In this document: piece after piece, positions 12,201-27,200 of the stretch
How the letters are laid out: each line of letters opens with the position of its first letter
Position numbering within the stretch: position 1 is the stretch's first letter
From: Camarhynchus parvulus
Lineage: Eukaryota; Chordata; Aves; Passeriformes; Thraupidae
Assembly: GCF_901933205.1 (NCBI RefSeq)
Contig: NC_044600.1
Location: 4,254,501-4,318,500 of the forward strand
Direction: 5' to 3'
Length of the DNA stretch: 64,000 bases
Made by a program: the position numbers and the translations under genes
Notes under the pieces: generated by a model
The model's input: only the letters and a program-made list of their open reading frames with translations
Database searches by the model: none
What the model was told of the DNA's origin: nothing

Positions 12201-15200
12201 CACACATTACCTGATCCTCCACCAAAATATTAATGGGCTCTGAGAAAATAAAGAGAAATTTATGACATGCACTTCACCCTCTGTTTTTGGAAAAGAATCT
12301 TTCAATGTTTGCAAGAAGCACTGTTCAAGCCACATTTTCCTCTAATGCATTTTAGTTTGCAAGTGTTCATAATCAAAATAAATTCCAAGTACCGCAAATG
12401 AGACATGGAAAATTACATCCACTTGGTCTACCACATCTTTATCACATTCTTCATGCCAAAAAATTCAAATTACTCTGTATTATGTATTCACACATTCTGT
12501 CGCTTGCTCTTTAACTCCCCTTGTTTTCCCACACATCTCTTGTTCATTTTGCAAATGTTATCTTGTCTTTTTCAGTTTAATCCTCTGTACTCCCATTTCT
12601 TTATCTCAGCACCTCAGTTTGGAGAGCGAGCCTTCTGTTTCTGCCATTTGCATCCTGCAACCTCAGCTCCATTCCTCCTTCCTAACCCGCAATTTGTGGT
12701 GCCATTTCCACTGAGGCTCAGCTGAGAGGCTGCTGAGAGCCCAGTAATGATGCAGGCATGTTACAATTTGCAGTCCATCCCTCTGTGCAACCCACTCCAT
12801 CCCCTTCCAAACAATTTTAATTCCACTCCAAGTATGTGCTCTTGCCATTTTTCTCTCCTCCCAAACAGCATCAAAATTCATCCCCTCCACAGGTTTTATT
12901 GCCAAGTTGATAAACCAAAAAATACATTTTACTACGTATTTCTCCAAAATTTAGATGTGCACTGGCATAAGATTTTTCCCAGCCCTTGTTTTTCAATAAC
13001 TTCAGCCCAAAGGGTTCTCAGAACTCTCCTGCAACCTTTTTTCTCCCACTGCAGTGGATCCCCAGGGCTCTGTGCCTCCACAGCCTCAATCTCTGATGGG
13101 TCCATGGAAGAGTCAACTTCCAACTGCAGTAAGAAACAAATCTGAAACGCTTCAGGAAGATGTTCAACTGCAATATCTCATCAATACATGAAGGATCTAA
13201 ACGTTGTTTCTATAACTAAAAGCCATCCTGGACTACACCATGAGGAATTCTAATTTCTGTCTCATTCCACAGGCAAGGTGGGGATAAGGTGCTCCTGCAG
13301 CTGCAGTAGCTCTGAACATCCCCCTGGATGGAAAACAGCTCAGATTTTCACCCCCAGCTCCAGAGCAAACCCTGCCTTTCCAGAAGCACAGTTGATGTGA
13401 AACCCCACTCTGCTGGGTTTTAGAGCGTCACACCTCGGCTGAAAGACTCCTCATTGCAGGGGCATCATCCAGAAAACTCCTGTGATTTCACCCTGCTCAC
13501 CTCAACACCAACTGCTAAAGATGTGAGCAAGGCCTGCTTGGAACTTTAAACCGTTGTTTTGGGTTTTTTTGTCTGCTGCTGGATTTGCTGCTATACTTTA
13601 AACTGATTAAAATTTTCCTCAAATTTACGCTTGTCTCCCAGTTCCATTTTGTAAAGCCTCACACACACACACAAAAATTGCTTTTGCCTTTCAGTCTCAC
13701 TCTCCTTGTCCTTTAATTACTCAGTCCTTTCTCATCTTAAGCAGCCTTTGCTTCCCTCTCTCTTGAAAAACATCAAGTCTCTCTGGGAATCCACCTCCAA
13801 ACTCTTTATAGCTCCTCCACCACTTCACCTTCCGAGTCTCATGACGTTATTTTCCCTTTCCTCTGCCTTTTAAAAATTGGCTCTTTTCACATTCCACCCA
13901 AACTGCTCCCTTTCATTTCCATAGCCATGGCAGGCAGGGTGTGCTCATGAAACACATTAACAAGAAACTTAAAAGGCTGCATCAACAAAAAGGCTGAAAT
14001 ATTGTCTGAGGAGATCTGTGTGACTGAGAACTAGACCAGTAGGAAATGAATGAAATACAGAAATACAACAGGCTGTGCCATCTGGGGACTATTAACAGAT
14101 TACTGCTACTGTGAGGAGAGTCATCAGTTCAGGGAAAAAAGATAAAGCAAAAAAAGAGGAGTGGGAAAGGGAAGAACCTGAGTACTCCAAGAGGACTCCT
14201 GACAGTACTAAGAGAGGGTGGGAGGAAGGGAAGTACAAAACTCAAGTGAATTGGGAGATAAATTTTTCATATTTTAATTTACTCATACTAAAATTAATTA
14301 AAAATCTGTGGTGATTTCCTCCTTTTCTATTATAAATCTGTCAAAGTTCCCATAATAATCAGTTTTATTGCTGCAAAGCAAAACCACTCTGCTCAGTTTT
14401 TGTCATGTATAGATGACTTGAGGCACATCCTACAAGCTGATTGTATTAATTATTTCATATTTTAAAAGTCTGGAATGCCATACTGGATGGTCTTTTAACC
14501 CAGACCTACAAGGGGTGGTACCTCTCCATATGTTCTGTCCCTATTCCTGCTCTTCCTTCCCTAAAAACCACTACACCTAAAGTGGCCAAAACAGAGGGAG
14601 AGATTCATCTTCCTCTCCCACCCATTGACACAAGAATTAGCTGCAGAGTCATCTTGCTTAATTAATTTTTGTAAAAGCATGCAAAATTTCAAATAAGATC
14701 TTAAAGGTCACAATCAAATCAGCAGAGCAGCCTTCTCCCAGCACCACTCAGAAAAATTAGTTCCCACTTCCAGGTGTTTTATGCAAGGCATCCTGCTCCA
14801 TCAGCATTTTTCAGCCCCTCATTTCCCAGAAAAAAAAAAATGTAAATCACAAGATTTAGATGATCACATTGAAGGTGCTCTGATTTTCTGCTCAGCTCAC
14901 TGCAACTCTGATTTCAAGATTTATCACAAATCAGTGGTTTTACATCAAGGAAACTTCCTTGGGAAAAAAGCAAGGAGGAGGAGGAATAGTTGCAGCGATG
15001 GCAGAACCTCAAGTGTGACTGATCAACAGATCTTTCTTTATGACAGACCTATACACAAGGAAAACAATAAAGTGGAGTTGTATAGAACAAGTGAGGGATC
15101 CCATAGGGACAGTTCTCTTTCCCTGCTACAGCTGCTCCTACAAGCTTTCAGAAGAATTATCCTCTGCCTTGTCAGGTTTCGAGTGCCTTAGGAGATATTT

Positions 15201-18200
15201 AATTCACTGCCACCGAATTTAGCAGATCTGCAGCTACCAGTGTAAGTTGCCAGCATAATTTCTGGGTTAACCAGGCACTTTTTCACATCACATTATATTA
15301 ATACAGTGTAAAATTGGGTATTGTCACGTTTATCAATTTATCAGATTACCAAAGTTATCACATTTTTCTAGCACGCTTGCAGGGCTTGTTATATAACACA
15401 GAATTATTTGCTATTACCCTAGACTTTATTCAACTTCCACATAAGTTTTTTCAGGCCTGTGAAACTTTATTGACAACTAGTAAGGCTATAAATACCACAA
15501 ATGCACTAACAAAGGTAGAGCTGAAGGCAAAATGATTTGCACAAATGTGCAGTTTTGGAAGGATAAACACAGCAAGGTCTTTGAGTGTAAAGAACTGGAA
15601 CTGGAGTAAGCAATAATTAGAAGAGGCTGTGCAAAAAAAAAGCTTGGAGCTATGTAAAAGTTATTTCAAAATTTGGTTTAATTTATTTTTTTGCAAAAAC
15701 TCATTGATCCTCAGGTCTTACACTCTAAAAAACAAGCAGAACACAAACTGTTCCCTCCAATGCACACAGTTTGCAGCCACGAGGTTTCACATTAAAATTC
15801 CAAACACACAAATTCTTCAAGGAGTAAAAGTTGGACATAAGTTTTAGTGTAAGACTCTTAGAACTCCTCCATCTGGAAACAGTAAAAGATGGGAAATGCA
15901 AAATTAAAATTTCAGATTCCTTTTTCAAGGGAAAGGAATTTACTGTTCTAATGAACGAGGCAGGGGAAAAATAAACCCTTATTCAGTGAATTCTAACAGC
16001 ACTCAGCTGCAACTAAACTTGGTGTATAAAAATTAAGGGAATCTTACTAACTAAGACAAGAATTGCCTATTACATCATACTGAGATGTGAAACACCACCA
16101 GCTGATCAAGGACTCTCATCTGCCACAAAGAACTCTGATTTAGAAGGCAATGAGCCCATTTCTAAAAGCCTTATTGATTCTTCCCAACGTATGATATTTT
16201 TTAATGTAAATCCTAATTCTTAACAGCAGTTCCTTCCAAACTTGCCCAGCTGGGAAATCAGATTTATTTCTCCATTATACCCTGGTCAGGTGATAATCCC
16301 TTTTAAAGATTTCTGTCCCTCTGGTTTTGGGACTGACTTGAACAAACTATGACATATCTGTTGTCTCACATTTGAGGCTTTGTTGCATTTTGTTTGGTTT
16401 AGTATTCGAACTTTTAGAATCCCTTCAATTGAAAAGCTTGTGCCAAACTCTTATTGTCCCCCAATTTATTACATCAGCTGCTGCCACTTCCACTGGAGAC
16501 AGTGATCCAGAGATATTTCTTGTAAAAAGCATCCTCCTGATCTCCTCCAGCAAGGAGTTATTTGTTTTACATTGTATTTTCAACTCAGAAGACAAGAGAC
16601 AAATGGTGTTGTGTGCAATATGGTTTAGCAAAAGAACACATAATGCTCAAAATGGGCAGTTATTTGTTAAAAGTTCTGATGAATATTGTGCTTAGCTCCA
16701 TCAGATTCTTTTCCCAATATTTTTCCTCTACTGTGTACAGGCCTCAGCTCCCTAATTGGTGTAGATATCCAAGTATAGAAATGAATCATTAGCAGACAAA
16801 TTAAACTTCTTATCAAAATGGAACTCTATTGTTAACAGATGAAAAATGAGTGGATAAATGGCTGCACAAAGAAAATCCAAAAAGGGCTCATCTGCACCCC
16901 ATCAGCTCCTGCCACAGCACATAATTCACAGTAACTCACTCTCACCAATTATTTCATACCTGCATGGATTTTCCTCCCTCTAAAGTAATTCCAGGCTTCA
17001 GCTATGCAACTTAATTTCCAAATTAGTGGTTTCTAGGGATTGTGTCAGCAGAGTAACAGGCTGAGGAAAATGAAGGCAGGGGGAAAGGGAAGCTGGGAAC
17101 CTTCTTGGAAAACAGTAAGAAAAATACTTGGAAAACAGCAAGAACATGAAATGATAGGGAATAAAGAGTCTAAAGTGTTCACACCTGGATGCTGAGCTTG
17201 TTCTGTGTTTGCTCCAATGATAGAACAAGAGGGAGGAGGGAGACAGAGGGAACACACGAGGTCTCCATGTGACCAATCTCAGCTGTTGAAATGTTTCTAA
17301 TTTTGCTTTAAATACAAGAGACCTGTGCAGGTCACAGCAATCCCTGGGAGGGGGCAAGTCAATCTGCAGGGAACACAGACAGTAATGATTCTGCTAACAG
17401 GGTCCTGCTCTCCAACAGCCTCTTGAAATTTGAGTTTTCCAGCAAGCAAGGAGAGAATCCTGCATTTAAGCAGAAATTTTGCAAACCAAAGCACTGAGAT
17501 TTTCTGCTCTCAGAGCTTTTATTGGAAATGTTTTGTAATATGGAATGTAACAGGACTTGGAAGCTGCAAGGTAAGGTGGGACACAACCACTGCAAAAGAG
17601 ACTTCAGGGGTTTGGGGAATGAGCCCAGCCAACCCCAAAGAGGGGAAGGTCTGGGAAAAGCCCCAAAACCCTGCAGCTGTGGGAAGCTGCCTTCACTACA
17701 GGATTACAACCGTTAAACCTCTGTAGAACTTTTATTTGTGTGCTCTCAAGTCCCAGACAGGCTGCTCAGCTTTTCTGAGCCAGCTCTGGCAGAGGTTGGA
17801 TGCTGCCAGCCCAGCTCCAGGTCACAGCACGGCACAACTGCAGCAGGTGCTCAGGAAGGAGGTAAAACAAATCCTGCTGCCCCCAAAACAAGATCCTTTC
17901 TTCCTTAAAGTAAACAGGGAGGTGAAACAGTGCAGGAGGCACCACAACAAAGGGGAATTTCTGAGGGAGCAGCCTGCTGCTGCTGTGAACCTGGGATAAG
18001 CCTTAAAATGCTGGTTTAAAAAGGAAATGCTTTCCTAAAAGGGAGAAAGCACCTCTCACTTCTTGACTGCTGCTGAAATGAATCACAGCACTCTGAAGAA
18101 AACATGGATTTTTCACTTGTAGTCATCACTTTCCTGCTACGTTGTGATGACTTTAAATGGCTCATCTGGAATATCAGTCATTCTGTAATTCCCAGCCTTG

Positions 18201-21200
18201 CAACTGGAGCTGCAGGAATGCTACAGCACCACAGTTTCTTCCTGACTCAGACCTGAACATCAGTGGAACTCTTCCTTTTCCTGGCAAAACCAAATTAGGA
18301 AAGCACCAATCCATGCACAATCCATCTGTGCTGCCATAATTTCCTTCTTTGAAAATAAATATATATACACAAAAAGACCTTGTGATAATAAACATCATTT
18401 TGCTGAACCACAGCTGATCTAAAAGGAATTAACTGTAAAAATTGAAAGCTAATCACCACACAGTGGAAAATAAAATATACAGGCACCAGTGGGATAATTT
18501 ATCCACTGATAGCATCTGGGAGAGCCCTGTAGCCATCACACCATTATTCAAAGTATTATTAATGTGAGTGAAATCTTCATAGGAAGATTATCCTTATCTG
18601 CCTGTAAAATCCATGGCATTCTGTGAGAAAAGCCTCACCATGCTCAGCTTTCCATCACAATCTCCTATTGAGAACTGCTGCGAGAGAACTCAGCCATCCA
18701 GGAGCCTGAAAAGGCTTTTGCTTGGGCTCTCTCAGATGGAAAGAAAAGGAATAGTGAAAAAAAATAAAAAGAAAAAAAACCCTGTTTCTTCATTCCTGGT
18801 TCACTTCAAGCCTGAATTTGCTCATTTTCATGAAAGGCAAAATACATGAGTCAAAAGGCAATTTTTGGCTCAGTAGGTGAGGGAATGAGCACCCTCATGT
18901 TCAGATCTTTAAAAGGCATGTCCCTCACTTTTACAAATATTTCAAACCAATTTCTGCCATCTGTAATATTATAAGAGATTTACAGCTTCGCAGCTTTTTC
19001 AATTCAGTGAATTTATTTCCATATTTTCCCCAAAAGTCTCTCCCAAATCCAGGTCCTGGAGTCACTGTCTCCAAAAAAACTGCTCAGCTGAAAACATGGC
19101 AGAGCACGAAGGCCACCACTTCTTTGTGTATATTATTTTCATAATGTTATTTTAAGCAAAGTATTTCTTAAAATTACATTTCACAGCTTAAAAATTTACC
19201 AGCCAGTAATTGCTTTTAGCAGCAGACAGAGAAGCCATTAGGATGATTTCAGTGCTGTAATCAACACACACTCTCAGCCACACAATTCTGTCTGACTCAT
19301 TCCCTGCACAGACTCTAATTAACTTCCAAAGGAAAGCCAGGGGATTCCTGGTGCAGTAATAATGCTGTGGAGGCATTATGCAAAACTTCACCTCTAGGAA
19401 ACGATCTGGCCTGGCCATGATTGCATCCCCAAAACCTCCCAGAAAGCTCTGATTGCATCCCTTCCCCACCTAATGCATTTATTAACCAGAGCGAGGGGGG
19501 AATTTGTGGGGTTTTTGCTCTTAGAATGAAAGCACGTCTGAAAAAAAAATCACTAGTAAGGAAAAACCATAGGTAAAGCTGGATCCTAAAGGTTTGGAAT
19601 CCATAAAATATTTTATATGGGATTCAGTTGTCAAGTTTGAGCTCAGTGACTTCACCCTCTGAGGTTCTGAGACTCAGCACTGCCAGCAGATCCTCCATGG
19701 GCAGAGGGGAGAGAGCCAGGAAATCTCACATAACTCACACCACAGCATGGCTGAAAAACACAGCTGCAAAATCCCCCAGCTTTCATCCCTGGAGAAGTTT
19801 GGGGGTTTTCTCAGTGTATTTTAAATTTATAAAGAAAAATATACTGACTGGACACTGAAATTGATCTTTAAAAGAGAGAAGTAGCCAAAAAGGGCCTAAC
19901 TTCAGTTATTTCTCCTATTTTTTTTTTCCTCTCTTAACCACATAAGAGACCTTGTAGTCTCTTCTCCTTTTCCTGTTGGAACTGGGTAGGAAATTTACAG
20001 TATTTACATCTTGTCTTCTTCTGCAACTGAGTAAAAATCCTCATTTTCACCTTACAAGCATCTTTAACCCCATTCAAATTATTATAGTCTTACCAATCTT
20101 TTTTTTTTCCATTGCTTCCTTTGAACCAAATTTTTCTGTCTTTTCATTATTTCCATCCATTGGCAGGTGATTCATTTTTTGACATGCAATTACCACAATT
20201 TCTTTCTGCCCCTCATTAAAAGTTTTTGCTAGAATTAAACATCAGGCCACTGCAAATAAAATGGACAGATTCCAGCAAGAAAGATGAAAATGTAAATGTA
20301 AATAATGATGTGCTAGGGCAGTTATACAGCACAATCTGGATTGTTTGGTGGGCTTGAACTTCTCAAAGAAGTCAAGTTTTAAGTGGCCAAACCCATTTTG
20401 CAAATTCAGGACTGAGGACTGAAGGGCACACTTGGAGAATGGGAAAATCAAATACTCTGGGAAAGACTTGAGATGGTCCAGTGAGTTAATCTGAGCCTCA
20501 GGGTAAAATGCCACGGAGAAAAACTCAACTTGAGCTTAGGTAAATATGTAAAACTGCCCTGACTGAAACAGGGGAGGGAATTTTACCTCTGGATGCACCA
20601 TGGGTGAAGTTGTGCTTAAATACTGCACCCAGTTTAGGCTCCTGCACTTTCAGGATGGTAAAATAACAAATCAGAAAAAATGAATAAAAGTGGTACAGGA
20701 TTTAGAGGAGCATCATAAGTTCATCTCCTCCCTTCATTCAGCTTATAAAAATAAGACTTGAGTGATCCAGCTCCAATCTATTTGTACCTGTTCAAAGGAA
20801 GAAAATACCAGGAACTGAAGCACTTTCATTTCAGCAGTGAAGGACTGGCTGAAGATTAAAGCCAGACAAAAAGATGGAAATGAGCTGCTTCAGAAAACAA
20901 ACAAACAACAGAACACTGCAAACCAGTCAGCAAATGCTCCTAAACAGAAATGGCACCTCAGAGAAGGGATGGAAATTCTGGTTCTTAGTATTTTCAAATA
21001 TAAAGAAAAATTCTGCTTTAGTGGAAGAGTTTTTAGGCCCAGTGCTTTGTAAATGGTGGCACAAAAATCTGATCCTCTGGGAATATCCCCACTGGAGTTG
21101 TGGTGCCATCAGCTCCACAGCCAATCATGTTTTGATCACATCATTTATTACCAATATATATAAATAAATATTTAAAAACTCTGTGTAGTTGCCAGTTCTA

Positions 21201-24200
21201 GTTCTTGTCACTGCAGACCTACAAGATCAACTCAACTGCTACAAGCCTTAGGAAAAAACTTTAGAAAACCAGAAGTGGGAAAAAACTAAAGGAATATGAA
21301 GAATACATCAGACATATAAGAAAAGAGCCAAACAACTGCTGTGCTCCCACCAGTGCCCTACAAGTTCTGATTTTATTTTTACCAACATCACCTTGCTCTA
21401 TCAAACATTCTCTTTTTTTTTTCTTCCCTGACTGAGATTACTTTTGGTTGATCCTGACCTACACTTCCAGAAATGCTGCTCCATGTAAATAAAATCTTGC
21501 CTTGGGCTGCAGAGCTCTGAACTGTGCAGAGCACAGGTCTGAGGTATTGGGGGTGGACCCTGCAGGATGTGAAAATGTAAAAAAGCAGATTTCTGGCCAG
21601 GCAAGGGGAACATTAGAGGGGCTGTGTTAGGGAACTGTATTCAGACAATTCAGACAATTTCCAAACCCCAGAATAAGGATCTGGGGGCTCTCAGCAATGT
21701 TTCCATACAGGGTTTTGGTGTCCATGTTCTCCCATTTAGCCTCTTTTATAACTACATGGATAAAGAAGCTGAGCAATCTGGCTGCTCTTCAATATCTCTG
21801 TGACTTATTTTTGAAGAAATGAATGGAGGAGGAGGGGAATGGAAACATAATAACAGAACAAGAGTTTAGAAATGATCAAAGTGCTGAAGTGTGTGTGTGG
21901 AGTTCAGATTCTCTCAGAATTACAACATTAATGCTCTCTGCATTGCTTTCCAATACAGTCTGGATTTATTCTAAGTTCCTTGCAACATTTTTATTCTCCT
22001 ACATTTAAACAAGAGCAAAGTGATGAACAACAGTTTCAGGAATCCAGAACAGTGAAACAGAGTTTTTTGGGGTGAAGGAGTTTGCTTTGGAGTTTGTTTA
22101 CTTTTTTGTTTCTGGGTTTTTGGTTTTTTTTTAATAGAAATCACAACAAATCCAATATTTGCTTAGGCTGATGCAGTTTTAGGGCCCTTTTGGTATCACA
22201 TTAGGGTTGCAGCCTGACTTTTAAAGACAGACTGTGACTTGAATTTTCATTTGCTGACACAGCAGAAGATTTTACAGAATTCAGAGCTCTGAAGAGCATC
22301 TTGGCTCTGCTGTAATTAGGGCTGCAGGAATCCTGCAGAAATCAGGCTGACAAGCAGAACCAGGCAAGGCAAGTCACAGCTCTGGCAAAAGAGATTCTGT
22401 GCAACTTTTTCCCCTTCATCAGCAAAACCACTCCAAGAGGTCTCTGCCCTCCTTGCAGGATTCCTGACCCATCTGAGCACGCCTGGAACCCTGTTACAAA
22501 CAGGATTAATGCCATGATCCTGCTTAAAATTGACCCTGCAGAAAGGAGAGCAGGGGAAAGAGGCATTTTCAGCAGTGATTTTTTCACAGCCAGCCCTGCA
22601 TATGGTTGTTACCACCACAGTCAGGGAGATGGGGACCTATTGAATTGGATTAAGCTGAATTTAATTAATCTCACTTCAGTTAGATTTATCTAAATGTATA
22701 TTAAACTGTGTGTGTTCATCTAGTGGGAAAAAGATAATCTTTGCTCTTCAGCAGAGATTTTCGTGTGTATGCTGAAAATCTGTGTATTACAGGAAGTACT
22801 AAATATGACAAAAATGGAGTATTGCTGCACTCTGGTCCAACAGCTAAACTTTGAGTTTGAATTATGGAACTAATTATTCAATTGAATTAAATAATACCTA
22901 TTAAGTTTACTACCATGTGAAAGCAACTAACTCTTTGTATGGGAGAAAACCATTTACTACCCAATTAAAGCATCTATAACAAGTACCCTTAATTAAAGCA
23001 CCAATAACCATAATCTCCACCTGAAATCTCCTCATCTGTACAAGTCACCCCTATGTCATAACCAAGATGAAGAAAAGCATATAAAAACAAGCAATGCTGG
23101 CTTTATTCAGGCTGTAATAAAATTTAAACCAACCAAACCTAAACTTCATAGGCAGAGATTACTTGCAATAAATCAATATTGTCTAAAAAAAGATAAAAAG
23201 CTGGAGAGGGTGTTCATTTATTACCTTTTAATGAATGCTTTGACCACTCCCAGTTATAATTTCAATCTCAAAGTCTCATTGCTGCAGCTTCTTTGTACTC
23301 TAATTTCAAATACAGGGACTTGGTGCTAAAGGCATTGATTTTTCACATTTTCCAGCAAGATAAAAATGCAGCAATGAACAGGAAACCCCCAAAACCCCAA
23401 AGCACACATCTGCAGGTAGTTTTGTTTGGGATTGAATACAGTGTCTGACATTTCTGTTTGCTGTATTTGGCCCCACTGAGTAGAGAAGGTGAATTTCCCA
23501 ACTAAAACAAGCTCAGAAGTAAGTGAGACTTTAGAGAGTTTTCTTACGATAATCACAGGTAAAGACTTAAGTTTGATGAATTAAGAGCAGAACCAGTGAG
23601 CCCAGCTGCAGTCAGATGCCCCAGGACTCAGGAAAAAGTCATTTTGGCCAACAGTATCCAGCACAGGCTGTGGAGGTGTTGGTGTTGGGATCCAGACATT
23701 CCAAAGGGGTTTTCCCAAATAATGGGGTGAGGAAGGAGCTGTGGGGTCCCAGAGAGGCCCCACCCCAGCCAGGAGGGTGCAGAGGATGATGGAGATGTTT
23801 ACAGCTGACCTTCCATGAGCACCACGGAGCTCAGCAATAAATCACAGCTTTAATCCCCTTCCCTCCTTGCTCACAGACCCCAAGATTAATCCAAAATATT
23901 ACAGCAAAGTTTTACAATAAAGCTTCAGTCATGGAATGTAAAATAACCCTGGCAAATACCTGAAAGGGGCAGTAGCCATGTATTTCACATATCAACCAAA
24001 ATTTACTAAGCACCTTCTTACTACTGACTCTGATATGAAGCAAGAAACTTCCCCAGTGAGTGCCTTAAAGGAAAACAAAACCCAAACTAAACACAACCCC
24101 AAAGCAGAACTGGGGGTTGAAAGGTGTTCTGGGACAGGGACAGAGGGTCCAGGATGAAATTAAATCCCTATTCCTCATTAAGGCAACAGTCAGTCTGCTT

Positions 24201-27200
24201 GGAAACCTGGCCTTTTCAACAAAACTTACATTTCTAGAGTTGTTATTTAAAATACCTTCTCTGAAACCACCGGGTTTCAGAGGCATCAGAGTTGTCATGG
24301 ATGATCAAAAGAAGGGATCTCACAGATCCATGCTCAGCAGTGATGAGGGACAGCTCATTAATTAATGTCACACTGGCACTGAAGCACAAACAGCACAGAA
24401 CTTTCTTTGGACAGAGGACAAAGTTCAGGAGTTTTTAGAATTGCAATACTGAATTATTTTCTGTATTGGTAAGGCTTCTTTCTTCCTTGAGAATAACACA
24501 TACACAATTAACACCTGCCTAAACCACAGTGACCAGGAGCTTTTTCCCATTTCACACCTCAGAAATTCTGGATCAGACTCTTCTGCAGTGGCTTGTGCTA
24601 TAGCAGAAATATATAAAATTGCAGACATTGAAAAAACTTCTGTAACTGAAAGGGTACAAAATAATTGTAAAGGAGAATAAATTATGAGCTGTTTGTATGC
24701 ATTAAAATGACTCCTTTCCATCCAGACCCTATAGAAGAACACAGCCCTGATATTGTAGCCAAAAATAATCTGACATTTTCATAGCTTATCCAAAATATTC
24801 CTGAGTTACTTTATCCTATGCTTGGTTTGATAACTGGGAGTGTCAAACATACGTGAAAGCAAATAAAATAGAAAAATCCAGTGAATATTGCATGTTCATA
24901 GAAGAATCATTAACAAACAACTTCATGACAGCCAGTAAATAGATGCTGGAAGAAAATGGACATGACATACCTGTTTTCTTCTTTAAACACCACGAGAACC
25001 AAACTCCTGTTTGGTTTGGAGCTGAGCATCCACAGAAAACAAAATGCATTTCCCAGTGGTCCCAAACTCACTGACACAGCTTTTATGATCATGCACATGC
25101 TGTGCTGTAGGAATGAAACAGGGCTGTTTAAAAAGTACTGCTTTAAAAAAATATTCTGGAACTGCTTTACAAATATCCTTATCAGCACCAGAAGTAGCTT
25201 TGTGCTTAAAAACTAAAATTTCTATAAGTCTTTAGGGGATGGTACTCCAAGCTCAAAAAAACTCTGGTATGGGTGAGCAGCTCCAGTAAGTACCAAAAGC
25301 AAACCACCTTTCATATGTCCCTAAAAAGGGGCTGTCTGAATTTATCCTCTCATAGAAAGGATGTGAGGTAGAGCCACAAAATGGAGACAAAAGTCTGTAC
25401 CTGAGAAAGGCCAAGCCTTCATTTCCCTGCCAGCTGAGGCTCCTCCAGCTGATCTGATTTCATCATTAGCACATCATCTCCCATAATTTAATTCAGAAAT
25501 TATCACCAAACTTTGGGTAGCAGTGGGTTCATCACCCTGACGATCATTTTCCTGTTCTGGCATTACCAATCTCATTATTGGCACCTCCTGAACGCATTTC
25601 CCCCTAACAGGGACCTAAAACTGGCTCCTGCCATCAGCTGAAATCCTTGTAGCCACATCCCTGAAGCTGACTTCAAACCAGCTTTTTAAAACACACACAA
25701 ACCCCCAAAAGCCCCCAAATAAGTCAATAACCCAGCAGGAAGAGGGGAGAATTTCCTGTATTAAAACCCATCAAGGCTCAGCTCCGTGGCTGTGCAAGCA
25801 CAGAAAAGAGCAATAAAACATCTAATGAGGCACTTGCTGAATTACACATCCTGCTCCTTATTTTGGAGGCAAACGTGGCATAAACATAAACATGGAATTC
25901 TCCAAAGTATCATATTTTTTTTACAGCTTGTGCATTAAAAATAACGTGCAGCAGAATTCTCCAGATCTGGAACCAAATGCCAGCAGGATTTGCCAGAATT
26001 GCCTGCAGATGTCTGCTGGCCAGGCAGCCCCAAAATGGTGCAAATCCATTCCACAGGAGCCCTTTCCTCTCTGGCTTTGAGGAGATGCCAGAGCTCCCTG
26101 CACTGTTGCTATTTTCATCCCTAAATCCCTGTTGGCTTTGTAAAAAGCTGTTTCTTCCTCAATGTCTTTCATTATATCTGATTCCATTTCCCCGTGCCTG
26201 CCTTCATCTGCGTGGATCCCCCAAAAGCTCTGAAATAATCAGAATCTTCTGGTTTTTGCATTCTAACAAATTGTCCAAGCCCAGAAATTTAAAGGTTGAC
26301 ATAAATTAAATAAATATTGACGTAATTTAAATATTGACAACAGGATTTTCTCCCTTTCAGAAGGAGAACCTCAAGTCAACCCCAGGGGCTTCCTATCCAC
26401 AAACCCCTTCAATAGGGGCCCAATAAATTGTCAATTATTCTATCAGGGACTACAAGTTGCTGCACTGATGTAGAATTAAATATAAATGCTTCCATCATCT
26501 TAGGAATTATATTTTTTTAAAGTATTCCCCTTTGCAGTTCTTATGCTTTGGCTGAAACCAAAGGAATGTATGGACTTTGAATGCCCTGCATTGCTCTCTA
26601 TTAATTCATAATTTAAAAATTGAATTATAATAAATAAATGTGTGAAAACACAGCACTGTGTCACTTACACACTCCCAAAAGATGAAAGAAAATTTCCTTA
26701 AATTGATCCATTTTCACAACCATTTTATTCTTATTTTAGGTCAAAATAATTCACACAAAAATGTAAATATTTAATGTTTCTATTTTTACATGATGCTCAA
26801 TAATTTCCATTAATGTGGTCAATCATAAAAATGTGCATAAATAAACTTTACATCCTATAATTTTTATTCTAAAATGAAGACATGTAGTAAATAAATATAC
26901 ATCTACCTCAAAAATGTTATTTCTACAGACTGAGGTTTCTACCCCAACTTCTATAAAACTTGTAATGGCTTATAGGTTTCTTTTCCTTTATTCTGATTCC
27001 AGATACTATTCAAGAACTCAGATAATAATGAAAATATATTAATCTCTCTTAACTAATAAAATCAGAAAATCTTACTCAGCCAGCAATGTTTTCAGCAAGA
27101 CTGATTCCTGAATTTTAACACTATAAAAACTGCTTATAAACAGTATTAATTGCTGTTTGTTTTTCCTTCAACAACTGGCCATGTAATTTGCTTTCCTTAA